Assembly (NCBI RefSeq): GCF_048323695.1
Contig: NZ_JBLWFT010000002.1
Coordinates: 284,935-348,934 of the forward strand
Direction: 5' to 3'
DNA length: 64,000 bases
Origin: Aquisalimonas sp007126095
Lineage (GTDB): Bacteria; Pseudomonadota; Gammaproteobacteria; Nitrococcales; Aquisalimonadaceae
Below the pieces are notes generated by a model, which saw only the letters and a list, made by a program, of their open reading frames with translations, was not told the DNA's origin and made no database searches. Shown here in pieces: positions 42,017 through 50,133 of this stretch (position 1 is its first letter; each line of letters begins with the position of its first letter). The translations under genes were made by a program, and so were the position numbers.

Positions 42017-42038
42017 TGAACGATGGAGGAAGTCAGTG

Positions 42039-42470
42039 ATGAACGACAAGAACAGAATGCCGGTTGAAGACTTTGCGCCGTACCAGGCGAAGGACGGCGA
42101 AGAGTACATGAGCACCGAGCAGCTGGAGCACTTCCGGCAGCTGCTGATGGCGTGGAAGCGGCAGCTCCAGGAAGAGGTAGAGCGCACCGTGCACCACATG
42201 CGTGACGACGCCACCAACTATGCCGATCCGGCGGACCGCGCAACCCAGGAAGAGGAGTTCGCGCTGGAGCTTCGCACCCGCGATCGGGAGCGGAAACTCA
42301 TCCGCAAGATCGACCAGACGCTGGAAGCGATCCGCAAGGATGACTACGGCTTCTGCGAGCAGTGCGGAGTGGAGATCGGGCTGCGCCGACTCGAGGCGCG
42401 CCCCACGGCCACGCTGTGTATCGACTGCAAGACCCTGGAAGAGATCCGGGAGAAGCAGCGCGTCGCCTGA
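42039..42470 (+). CDS. dksA: RNA polymerase-binding transcription factor DksA
   Basis: Enters the RNA polymerase secondary channel and, with ppGpp, represses stable-RNA promoters and activates amino-acid genes. The 143 residues have a long coiled coil (about 25-100) with the tip motif DDATNYADPADRATQEEEF, carrying the two acidic residues needed for activity. A C4 zinc finger (CEQCGVEIGLRRLEARPTATLCIDC) and a C-terminal helix follow. The four cysteines make this the zinc-containing form. The ATG at 42039 has GGAGGA 8 bp upstream, better than an ATG at 42000. The znuACB genes follow after a terminator. Confidence 0.96.
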   Translation: MNDKNRMPVEDFAPYQAKDGEEYMSTEQLEHFRQLLMAWKRQLQEEVERTVHHMRDDATNYADPADRATQEEEFALELRTRDRERKLIRKIDQTLEAIRKDDYGFCEQCGVEIGLRRLEARPTATLCIDCKTLEEIREKQRVA

Positions 42471-42497
42471 CTGGGTGCTGCTGCGGTCGGTTTTCGC

Positions 42498-42521
42498 GGG
42501 TCGTCACGTGTGTGGCGGCCC
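42498..42521 (+). terminator. Rho-independent terminator after dksA
   Basis: A 10-bp stem (GGGTCGTCAC with GTGGCGGCCC, two G-U pairs) and a GTGT loop, followed by GTTTGCGTT, lies 28 bp beyond the dksA stop. The tail is only moderately T-rich, but the position supports termination before the zinc-regulated znu promoter. Confidence 0.55.
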
Positions 42522-42539
42522 GTTTGCGTTGCGGGTGAA

Positions 42540-42579
42540 GCGACAAGGTGGCTGGTTAATGTTATCATATTGCATTAAC
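42540..42579 (+). promoter_or_regulatory. znuA promoter overlapped by a Zur-type operator
   Basis: GCGACA (42540-42545) and TATCAT (42563-42568) are 17 bp apart and give a sigma-70 promoter. It is overlapped by the palindrome GTTAATG-N11-CATTAAC (42555-42579), an AT-rich island in GC-rich DNA that resembles gammaproteobacterial Zur boxes (core TGTTATNNTATAACA). Zn-loaded Zur binding here would block transcription of znuACB. Confidence 0.72.
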
Positions 42580-42604
42580 TGATCAGCCAGATGAATCGCC
42601 TGCC

Positions 42605-43477
42605 ATGTGCCCGTTGATACTCCGGCGCGCCGTCGCCGCGCTCGTATTGTGCTTTCCTGTCGCCGTGCTGAGCGCCGTCCCGGTGACGGTGAGCGTGCCG
42701 CCCCAGGCCTACCTGGTGGAGGCGATCGGGGGCGACCGGGTCGAGGTTTCCATCATGATCGAGCCGGGCCAGTCGCCCCATACATTCTCCCTCTCGCCGC
42801 GGCGGATGATGGCCCTTGACGATGCCCGCGTGTATTTCAAGGTCGGGCACCCGGATCTCGCCTTCGAGCGGCGCTTCGTCCAGCATGTCCAGGATGCGCG
42901 CCGCGACGTGCGGGTGGTGGATCTGGCGGACGGCGTGGAGCTCATGGCCATGGATGATCATGCGGATCACCACGACCACTCCCACGGCGAGACGGATCCA
43001 CACCTGTGGGTGTCGCCCCGGATCATGAGGTCGGCGGCGGAGCGGGTTGCCGATGCGCTGACCGAGGTCGATCCGGATGGTGCCGAGCACTACCGCGCCG
43101 GCCTCCAGCAGTTCCAGAGCGATGTTGATGCACTGGACGACGAACTCCAGACCCTGTTCGGGCAGCTGGAACGGCGCCGGTTCGTTGTGAACCACCCTGC
43201 CTGGGGGTATCTGGCTCGGGATTACGGGCTCGAACAGGTGGCCATCGAGTCTGGTGGCCGGGATCCGTCCCCGGCGGAACTGGCCCGATTCATCGACGCA
43301 GCCAAGGACGAGGGCATCGACGTGATCTTCGTCCAGCGCGGTTTCTCCGAGCGCAGTGCCAATACCATCGCCCGCGAGATCGATGCAGTGGTGAAGGTGG
43401 CCGACCCCCTGGCGCAGGACTGGCTGAAGAATCTCCGCGAAATCGGAGCGGCCATCCGCGAGGCCGTGGACTCATGA
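42605..43477 (+). CDS. znuA: Periplasmic zinc-binding protein ZnuA
   Basis: Substrate-binding component of the high-affinity zinc importer. The 290 residues begin with a signal peptide (ILRRAVAALVLCFPVAVLSA). PPQAYLVEAIGGDRV and PGQSPHTFSLSPR (first His ligand) are followed by a short His/Asp-rich loop (DDHADHHDHSHGE), then DPHLWVSP and VNHPAWGYLARDYGL with further ligands. The His-rich loop, typical of zinc- rather than manganese-binding proteins, and the Zur box upstream support zinc. The ribosome-binding site is weak. It overlaps znuC by 4 bp. Confidence 0.93.
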   Translation: MCPLILRRAVAALVLCFPVAVLSAVPVTVSVPPQAYLVEAIGGDRVEVSIMIEPGQSPHTFSLSPRRMMALDDARVYFKVGHPDLAFERRFVQHVQDARRDVRVVDLADGVELMAMDDHADHHDHSHGETDPHLWVSPRIMRSAAERVADALTEVDPDGAEHYRAGLQQFQSDVDALDDELQTLFGQLERRRFVVNHPAWGYLARDYGLEQVAIESGGRDPSPAELARFIDAAKDEGIDVIFVQRGFSERSANTIAREIDAVVKVADPLAQDWLKNLREIGAAIREAVDS

Positions 43478-44253
43478 GCGTCACCGCGGATGCCGGAACG
43501 GTTCTGGAGGTCAGGGGGCTCACTTTCGGCTACGAGCGCGAGGCGGTGCTGCAGGACGTGGATCTGCGTATTGGCCGACGCGATTTCCTTGCCATTATTG
43601 GCCCCAACGGGGGCGGCAAGACCACGTTGTTGCGACTGATTCTCGGGCTGGAGACGCCCTGGCGGGGGATGGTGCGGTGGCCGACAGGCATTCGTCCGGG
43701 CGACATCGGTTTCGTGCCCCAGTTCTCCACGTTCGACAAGAACTTCCCGCTGCGGCTGCGGGATACCGTGCTCATGGGCCGACTCGGCCGCGGCGGGCTG
43801 CTCGGGCGGTACGGCAAGGCGGACCACCGCGCCGTGGATGCCATTCTCGAGCGGCTGCACCTGTCGCAGCGGGCTGCTTCGCCCATTGCTGACCTCTCCG
43901 GCGGCCAGCTTCAGCGCGCGTTGATCGCCCGGGCCCTGGTGGGGGAGCCTCGGATTCTGTTGCTGGATGAGCCCACCGCTTCCGTGGACGCGGAAACCCG
44001 GCAGGTGCTGGGGCAGGTGCTCGAAGAGCTCAATCGCGACATCCCGGTCGTGGTGGTGACCCACGACATCACCGCGTTCGCATCCCAGGTCCGGCAGATC
44101 GCCTGCGTCAACCGGCAGCTCTACTACCATGGTTCGGGGCAGCTCAGCCACGCCGACCTCGCCGAGGCCTACGGCTGCCCGGTGGAGCTCATTGCCCACG
44201 GTGTGCCGCACCGGGTGCTGCATGACCACTCCGAGGATGCGGTGGGATCATGA
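43474..44253 (+). CDS. znuC: Zinc ABC transporter ATP-binding protein ZnuC
   Basis: ATPase subunit of the zinc importer, 259 residues. Walker A is IIGPNGGGKTTLLRLILG, the signature is DLSGGQLQRALIARAL, Walker B is RILLLDEPTASVD, and the switch histidine is in VVVVTHDI. The gene overlaps znuA upstream and znuB downstream by four bases each, so all three should be translated together. The order A-C-B in one direction differs from Escherichia coli, where znuA is divergent from znuCB. Confidence 0.95.
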   Translation: MSVTADAGTVLEVRGLTFGYEREAVLQDVDLRIGRRDFLAIIGPNGGGKTTLLRLILGLETPWRGMVRWPTGIRPGDIGFVPQFSTFDKNFPLRLRDTVLMGRLGRGGLLGRYGKADHRAVDAILERLHLSQRAASPIADLSGGQLQRALIARALVGEPRILLLDEPTASVDAETRQVLGQVLEELNRDIPVVVVTHDITAFASQVRQIACVNRQLYYHGSGQLSHADLAEAYGCPVELIAHGVPHRVLHDHSEDAVGS

Positions 44254-45092
44254 GCGAGCTGCTGACCCTGCTGAATTACGAGTTCGCCCGCAACGCCCTC
44301 ATGGCGGCGGTGCTCGCGAGTGTCCTCGCCGGCACCGTCGGCACGTTCGTCGTCGTGAAACGGCTGGTGTTCATTGCCGGGGGGATCAGTCACGCGGCGT
44401 TCGCCGGGCTGGGGTTCTGCTACTGGCTGGGCGTGGAGCCACTGGTGGGTGCCGTCGTGGTGGCCGTGCTGGCGGCGCTGCTGCTGGGCTGGCTGGGCGA
44501 GCATCGGGCCCGCTCCCAGGATGCGCTGATCGGGGTGCTGTGGGCCGGCGGCATGGCCACGGGGATCGTGTTCATTCACCTGACACCGGGCTATGCGCCG
44601 AATCTCATGACCTACCTGTTCGGTGACATCCTCACGGTCACGCGCGGCGACGTGGTGCTGCTGGCGCTGCTGACAGTGGGGGTCGTCGCCGTGATGGCGC
44701 TATTCTACCGCACGCTGGTGGCCGTGGCCTTCGATGAAACCTTCGCCGCCGTTCAGGGCACGCCGGTGAAGTGGATGACGACGCTGCTGCTGGTGCTGGT
44801 GGCGCTGTCGGTGATCATGTTGATCCAGGTGGTGGGCATCATTCTGCTTATCGCCCTGTTCACCATTCCGCCCATGATTGCCCTGATGCTGGCGCAGCGG
44901 TTCCTCATGGTGCTGGTGGTCGCCGTTCTCGCGGGGCTGGTGACGTCCACTGGTGGGCTGGCCGGCTCTTACTGGCTGGACCTGCCCTCGGGGCCCGCCA
45001 TCGTGCTGTTCGGCATCGCCGTCCTGGTGCTGGTCCGCGTCGGGACCGTGCTGCGGGAGTCGCGACTTCTGCGTGACCGCGAGCGGGCCTAG
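44250..45092 (+). CDS. znuB: Zinc ABC transporter permease ZnuB
   Basis: Membrane subunit of the zinc importer, ABC-3 family, 280 residues with about eight helices. Characteristic segments are FVVVKRLVFIAGGISHAAFAGLG, GDILTVTRGDVVLLA and the C-terminal IVGIILLIALFTIPPMIALML. The start at 44250 overlaps znuC by 4 bp. Its stop overlaps the stop of prfA (minus strand) by three bases, so the two operons collide tail to tail without intergenic space. Confidence 0.94.
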   Translation: MSELLTLLNYEFARNALMAAVLASVLAGTVGTFVVVKRLVFIAGGISHAAFAGLGFCYWLGVEPLVGAVVVAVLAALLLGWLGEHRARSQDALIGVLWAGGMATGIVFIHLTPGYAPNLMTYLFGDILTVTRGDVVLLALLTVGVVAVMALFYRTLVAVAFDETFAAVQGTPVKWMTTLLLVLVALSVIMLIQVVGIILLIALFTIPPMIALMLAQRFLMVLVVAVLAGLVTSTGGLAGSYWLDLPSGPAIVLFGIAVLVLVRVGTVLRESRLLRDRERA

Positions 45093-46183
45093 GCCGTTGC
45101 GCCGCGCGCCAGTGATGCGAGCTGATCGGCCTGGTGCTCCTGAATCAGCGGCCCGATCACCGGATCCAGATCCCCCTGCATGACGGCTTCCAGCTTGTAC
45201 AGGGTCAGGTTGATCCGGTGATCGGTCACCCGACCCTGAGGGAAGTTGTACGTGCGGATCCGCTCCGAACGGTCGCCGCTGCCCACCAGTGACCGGCGCT
45301 GCTCGGACTGCTCCGCCTCCTGCTGCGAGCGCTGCGCATCGGTGAGGCGCGCCTGCAGGAACGCCAGCGCCTTGGCGCGGTTCTTGTGCTGGGAGCGTTC
45401 TTCCTGGCATTCCACGACGATGCCGGTGGGCAGGTGGGTGATGCGGATGGCCGAGTCGGTCTTGTTCACGTGCTGGCCACCGGCGCCGGACGCCCGGAAG
45501 GTGTCCACCTTCAGGTCGTTGCTGTTGATCGCCACATCCTCGAGTTCGTCCGCTTCGGGGAGGACCGCGACCGTGCACGCGGAGGTATGGATCCGCCCCT
45601 GGGATTCCGTCTGCGGCACGCGCTGGACGCGGTGGGCGCCGGACTCGAACTTCAGGCGCGAATAGGCGCCGTCGCCGATGAGCCGCACGATGATCTCCTT
45701 GTAACCGCCCTGTTCCCCGTGGCTTTCGTTGATCACCTCCATGCGCCAGCCCTGGGTCTCGGCGTAGCGCGCGTACATGCGGTAGAGATCGCCGGCGAAC
45801 AGTGCCGCTTCGTCCCCGCCGGTGCCGGCGCGGATCTCCAGAAAGATATTGGCGTCATCGTTCGGGTCCCGCGGCAGCAGCAGAATCTCCAGCTCGCGCT
45901 CCAGCTCTTCCAGGGCGGTGCGCGCGGTCTCTGCCTCGTCGTCTGCCATGGCCCGGATCTCTTCATCGCTGTCCTGGCGCATGGTCTCGGCGGAGGCCAG
46001 CTGCTCCTCCGCCGCATGGAACCGCCGGAACGTGTCCACGAGCACTTCGAGCCGGGCGTACTCCCGGGAGAGGTCGCGGAACTGCCGCTGGTCCTGGATG
46101 ACCTCCGGCTGTGACAGCAGACCGCTCAGCTCCTCGAAACGGTCCTGCAACTGCTCCAGCCGGGTGCGAATGGATTCCTTCAA
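45089..46183 (-). CDS. prfA: Peptide chain release factor 1
   Basis: Recognises UAA and UAG stop codons and triggers peptide release. The 364 residues include the N-terminal coiled coil, the codon-recognition tripeptide in RVPQTESQGRIHTSAC (PQT, where the family has PxT) and the peptidyl-transferase motif in RASGAGGQHVNKTDSA. The GGQ glutamine is the target of PrmC, whose gene lies 6 kb further along the same strand instead of directly downstream. hemA ends 21 bp upstream, so hemA-prfA is kept. Confidence 0.97.
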   Translation of the reverse strand: MKESIRTRLEQLQDRFEELSGLLSQPEVIQDQRQFRDLSREYARLEVLVDTFRRFHAAEEQLASAETMRQDSDEEIRAMADDEAETARTALEELERELEILLLPRDPNDDANIFLEIRAGTGGDEAALFAGDLYRMYARYAETQGWRMEVINESHGEQGGYKEIIVRLIGDGAYSRLKFESGAHRVQRVPQTESQGRIHTSACTVAVLPEADELEDVAINSNDLKVDTFRASGAGGQHVNKTDSAIRITHLPTGIVVECQEERSQHKNRAKALAFLQARLTDAQRSQQEAEQSEQRRSLVGSGDRSERIRTYNFPQGRVTDHRINLTLYKLEAVMQGDLDPVIGPLIQEHQADQLASLARGATA

Positions 46184-46204
46184 CGGTGATGCACCTTCGT
46201 TGCC

Positions 46205-47470
46205 TCAGTTCTGATCGTCGTCGGTCCCGAGCAGGAACCGGCCCTGTTCCAGCAGATCGGTGCGGCCGTTCTCGCTGGCTTCCCGCAGACGGACCGTGGG
46301 CTGGTGCAGCAGCCGGTTGGTCAACGTGTGCGCCAGGTACTCCAGCGCCGCGTCCGGGTCCTCGCCGCGGGCCAGGCGGCGCCTGGCCCGTGCCAGCACC
46401 TCGTCCCGGTGCGCCGCACCCTGGTCGCGGTAGCGCCGGATCACCGGGACCGAGTCCAGGCTGCGCAGCCATTCCTGGAACCGCTCCACCTGCAGATCAA
46501 TGATCTCTTCCGCCTGCTGCGCGGCGTCCTGGCGGGAGCGCAGGTTCTCCTGGATGACTTCCTGGAGATCATCCACGGTGTAGAGGTAGATATCGTTCAG
46601 ATCGCCCACTTCCGGCTCGATATCCCGGGGCACGGCGATATCCACCATGAAGATCGGCCGGTGCTTGCGGCGCTTCAGCGCCCGCTCGACGCTGCCCTTG
46701 CCCAGAACGGGTAGCTGAGCGGCCGTGGAGGCGATGACCACATCCGCCTGTTCGACGTAGTCCGGCAATGAACCCAGCTCAATGGCCTGTCCACCGTAGC
46801 GGTCGGCGAGATCCCGTGCCCGCTCGCGGCTGCGGTTGGCGACGATGAACTGCCGCATGCCCTGGTCGTGCAGGTGGCGGGCTGTCAGCTCGATGGTTTC
46901 GCCGGCGCCCACCAGCAGCCCGGTGTAACCGGTGAGGTCGCCGAAGATCTGCCGCGCCAGGGTCACCGCCGCGAAGGCAACAGAGACCGGGTTGGAGCCG
47001 ATGCCTGTCTCCGTGCGCACCTGTTTCGAGACGGCGAAGGCATGCTGGAACAGCCGGTCGAGCACCTGCCCCAGCGTGCCGGCGTTCATGGCGTCATTAT
47101 AGGCGGCCTTGGTCTGGCCGCCGATCTGCGGTTCGCCCAGCACCAGGGAGTCCAGGCCGGGCGCCACCCGCAGCAGGTGGCGTACCATGTCCGCGTCCTG
47201 GTGCATGTAGAGATAGGGGCGGAGCCACGCGGGATCCACGGCGTGGGATTCCGCCAGCCACTGCAAGACGGTGTTGGGCGAGGCGTGTTCGCCCAGCACG
47301 GTATAGATCTCGGTGCGGTTGCAGGTGGAGATCAGCGCCGCCTCCCGGACGCCGGCACGGGTCTTGAGCCCTTCCAGCGCACGCCCCACCTGCGCCTCGT
47401 CGAAGACAAGCCGCTCTCTCACCTCAAGAGGTGCACTCTTGTGACTGAGTCCAAGGGTGAACAGTGGCAT
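46205..47470 (-). CDS. hemA: Glutamyl-tRNA reductase
   Basis: First step of C5-pathway tetrapyrrole synthesis: NADPH reduction of Glu-tRNA to glutamate 1-semialdehyde. The 421 residues start MPLFTLGLSHKSAPLEVRERL. The catalytic cysteine is in STCNRTEIY, GEPQIGGQTKAAY is the substrate pocket, LLVGAGETIEL the NADPH-binding loop and IFMVDIAVPRDIEP a conserved strand. The ATG at 47470 is chosen over 47497 for the family N-terminus. In an ancestral hemA-prfA-prmC run it would lead the operon. It is divergent from the TPR lipoprotein gene, 291 bp away. Confidence 0.95.
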   Translation of the reverse strand: MPLFTLGLSHKSAPLEVRERLVFDEAQVGRALEGLKTRAGVREAALISTCNRTEIYTVLGEHASPNTVLQWLAESHAVDPAWLRPYLYMHQDADMVRHLLRVAPGLDSLVLGEPQIGGQTKAAYNDAMNAGTLGQVLDRLFQHAFAVSKQVRTETGIGSNPVSVAFAAVTLARQIFGDLTGYTGLLVGAGETIELTARHLHDQGMRQFIVANRSRERARDLADRYGGQAIELGSLPDYVEQADVVIASTAAQLPVLGKGSVERALKRRKHRPIFMVDIAVPRDIEPEVGDLNDIYLYTVDDLQEVIQENLRSRQDAAQQAEEIIDLQVERFQEWLRSLDSVPVIRRYRDQGAAHRDEVLARARRRLARGEDPDAALEYLAHTLTNRLLHQPTVRLREASENGRTDLLEQGRFLLGTDDDQN

Positions 47471-47761
47471 CGATGATCCGGACGTATCCGCGGGCATGGG
47501 CTGTCCCGGCTGGCGTATCGGCTGATGCCGTCATGATACAGCACCAGGCCTCGCAACTCGCACCGTAGCAGGCCGGTTGACCCCGCCGGAGCGAGGGTGG
47601 CCGTGAGGCGTGCAGATTGTCGGGAATTCGCGACTGGAATACAAGGTGTGGTTGCTGCCCCGGTGGCCCACCCTGTCTCGGTCGCGGGCGGGCGGGTATA
47701 GTAGGTGACGGATTGCACTCGGAGGTGGCGCGGGAGCGCACTGGTGAGGAACAGGGGGCGA
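47471..47761. other. Divergent hemA / TPR-lipoprotein intergenic region
   Basis: The 291 bp hold no gene I can support. A TATAGT box at 47697-47702 could serve the plus-strand TPR gene, but the best -35 (CTGTCT, 18 bp upstream) is weak. On the minus strand a TATCAT near 47530 lacks a -35 at proper spacing. No terminator or repeat is evident. Confidence 0.4.
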
Positions 47762-49519
47762 ATGACTGTGGCGGAACGGGACGGCCTGCCGGTACTGGCG
47801 CGCTTTGTAGTGGTGCTGGCTGTGCTGGCGCTGGCTGGCTGTGCCAGCGTGGCCGACCGTGAACCGGTCCGTACGGTGGATGAGCCGCGGCCGGAAATCC
47901 TGGATTCGGAGCCGGTGCCGGCGCCCGAGGAGGACCTGCTCTACCAGGTCATGGTGGCGCACCTCTCCGGCGCCGCCGGCGACCTGGACCAGTCGCTGGT
48001 GGCGTGGCATCAGGCCATGGAGCTCACCAGTGATCCGCGCGTGGCCGAGCAGGCAACGCAGCTCGCCATGTATGCCGACGACGAAACGAGGGCCCTGGCT
48101 GCCGCTGAGCGCTGGGCCGATCTGCTGGATGAGCCCACGCCGCAGTTGCACCAGATTCTCGGCTTTCTCTATCTGCGCGCCGGCGAAGCCGATATGGCCC
48201 GTCAACACCTGCGCCGCCTGCTGGAGGCCGGTGACCATTCGCCGGCCGATGTGTTCGAACGTATGGAAGCAGCCCTCGGCGGCGTGCAGGACCGGCGTGC
48301 GGCGCTGTCGGTGGTGCAGGGGCTGGTGGATGATCACCCGGGCGAGGTCGCCGGATACCGTCTGCTCGCCGGGCTGGCCCTGGAAGCGGGCGAGCCGGTG
48401 ACTGCGCTGGAGGCGGCCGACGAGGCCCTGGCGCTGGAGCCCAGCGATCGCGACCTGCGCATCATCAAGGCCGAAGCGCTTCTGGGCGTCGGCGAGACGG
48501 AGCGCGCCCTGGCGGTGCTGGATGACACGCTGGCGACCTATCCTGACGACTGGCAGCTCCGTCTCGACTTCGCGCGGACACTGCTGGACGCGGGCCACGA
48601 GGAGCGCGCCCTGCATGAGTTCGAACGGCTTCATGAAGAGCGCCCGAACAACGGTGACGCCCTCTACGCCACAGCGCTTCTCACCCTGGAGGCGGGTTAC
48701 CCGGATGAAGCCAGGCGCTACTTTCAGGCACTGCTGGATCTCGGTGAGCGCGTCGGCGCGGCGCATTATTTCCTGGGGCGCATTGCCGAGGACGCGGGTG
48801 ACCGGTCTGCGGCTGCCCACTGGTACACCCGGGTCGATGGTGAATACGAGGCCCAGGCCGCGTTGCGTCATGCCGTGATCCTCGGGGAGCAGCAGCGTTA
48901 CTCCCGGGCTGGCGAGGCATTCGACGACTACCGGTCCCGGTTTCCGGAGCACGCTGTGCGCGCCTACCTGTTGCAGGGTGACATGCTTCGCCGGGCGGAG
49001 CGTTTCGATGATGCCCGTCAGCTCTATGCGGAGGCCCTGGACAACCACGCGGACAGCCTGGAGCTGCGCTATGGCCGTGCGCTCGTCCATGCATCGGATG
49101 GTGATGTGGACGCCGCGGAGGCCGACCTGCTGGAGATCCTCGAACAGAACCCCTCCCACGCCCACGCCCTGAACGCACTGGGGTACACCCTCGTGGACAT
49201 GACGGATCGCGTTCAGGAAGGGTTCGAATACATTCGTCAGGCCTACGAACTGGAGTCGGACGATCCGGCGATTCTCGACAGCATGGGCTGGGCCCACTAC
49301 CGCCTCGGCAATCATGCCGAGGCCGTCGAATACCTGGAGCGGGCCTACGCCAAACAGCCCGATGGCGAGATCGGCGCACACCTCGGCGAGGCTCTCTGGG
49401 AAAATGGGGAACGAGATCGCGCGCGGGATGTCTGGATGGAAGCCCTGGAGCGGGAGCCGGACCATCCGGTCCTGCTTGAGACCCTGGAGCGGCTCGCCCC
49501 CGACGTGAAGGAGCAGTAA
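47762..49519 (+). CDS. TPR-repeat outer-membrane lipoprotein
   Basis: The 585 residues begin with a lipoprotein signal (FVVVLAVLALAGC, cysteine about residue 27) and are otherwise almost entirely tetratricopeptide-like helices. The clearest repeats are around GYRLLAGLALEAGEPVTALEAADEALALEPSD, and in the C-terminal third around HALNALGYTLVDMTDRVQEGF and DSMGWAHYRLGNHAEAVEYLERAY. It is highly acidic. TPR proteins in this position (between hemA and lolB) are common in gammaproteobacteria, but a precise role is not established; scaffolding of envelope complexes is likely. AGGGGG precedes the ATG at 47762. The stop overlaps the lolB start (TAATG). Confidence 0.88.
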   Translation: MTVAERDGLPVLARFVVVLAVLALAGCASVADREPVRTVDEPRPEILDSEPVPAPEEDLLYQVMVAHLSGAAGDLDQSLVAWHQAMELTSDPRVAEQATQLAMYADDETRALAAAERWADLLDEPTPQLHQILGFLYLRAGEADMARQHLRRLLEAGDHSPADVFERMEAALGGVQDRRAALSVVQGLVDDHPGEVAGYRLLAGLALEAGEPVTALEAADEALALEPSDRDLRIIKAEALLGVGETERALAVLDDTLATYPDDWQLRLDFARTLLDAGHEERALHEFERLHEERPNNGDALYATALLTLEAGYPDEARRYFQALLDLGERVGAAHYFLGRIAEDAGDRSAAAHWYTRVDGEYEAQAALRHAVILGEQQRYSRAGEAFDDYRSRFPEHAVRAYLLQGDMLRRAERFDDARQLYAEALDNHADSLELRYGRALVHASDGDVDAAEADLLEILEQNPSHAHALNALGYTLVDMTDRVQEGFEYIRQAYELESDDPAILDSMGWAHYRLGNHAEAVEYLERAYAKQPDGEIGAHLGEALWENGERDRARDVWMEALEREPDHPVLLETLERLAPDVKEQ

Positions 49520-50133
49520 TGCGTAGTCTGCGCCGCCTGGTCATTCCCCTGACCACTGTTGTGATTGCCGGCTGCGCGGCCGTGCCCGAGCGTGACCACG
49601 ACGCCCGCGAGGCGCTGCTCGAGGAGCGCACGGAGCGGCTGGAGGCGGTGTCCGTCTGGCAGGCCAGCGGCCGCGCCGGGATCACCACGCCGGACGACCG
49701 CGCCAGCCTGAGCATGGACTGGCGCCAGGCGGGCGAGGCCTACCGCCTCGATCTGCGCGCACCCATGGGGGCGGGCAGTTTCCGGCTGCAGGGCGACGAC
49801 CAGGGGGTTGTGCTGCAGACCTCCGACGGGGTCACCGACAGCGCCGCCGATCCCTCCGAGCTGCTGTTCCGCTACACCGGTTTCGATCTGCCGGTGGCCG
49901 TGTTGCCCTGGTGGCTCCGCGGCGTCCCCGCCCCGGGCATGGACGTGGCGTCCATGGAGCTGGACCGCCACGGGCGGATCGAGCGCATGGAGCAGGCCGG
50001 CTGGACCATCGAGTACACCGCGTACGACACCGTGGGGTCGCTGGACCTGCCCGTGCGGCTCTCCCTCGAGGGGGAGGGGGTCAGCCTGCGTGCCCATATC
50101 CGTGACTGGGACACCGGTGGCAGTGACATCTGA
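49519..50133 (+). CDS. lolB: Outer-membrane lipoprotein receptor LolB
   Basis: Accepts lipoproteins from LolA and inserts them into the outer membrane. The 204 residues have a lipobox (TTVVIAGC, cysteine about residue 19) and the LolB domain with VWQASGRAGITTPDDRASLSMDWRQAG and PWWLRGVPAPGMD. An exposed hydrophobic loop is expected near MGAGSFRLQG. It overlaps the upstream TPR lipoprotein by one base and ispE by 11 bp. lolB-ispE-tRNA-prs is a classic gammaproteobacterial order. Confidence 0.93.
   Translation: MRSLRRLVIPLTTVVIAGCAAVPERDHDAREALLEERTERLEAVSVWQASGRAGITTPDDRASLSMDWRQAGEAYRLDLRAPMGAGSFRLQGDDQGVVLQTSDGVTDSAADPSELLFRYTGFDLPVAVLPWWLRGVPAPGMDVASMELDRHGRIERMEQAGWTIEYTAYDTVGSLDLPVRLSLEGEGVSLRAHIRDWDTGGSDI

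Noticed and set aside
47531..49465. 644-codon open frame antisense to the TPR lipoprotein
   Set aside because: The plus strand has a lipobox and TPR periodicity; the minus reading has neither start signal nor domain.
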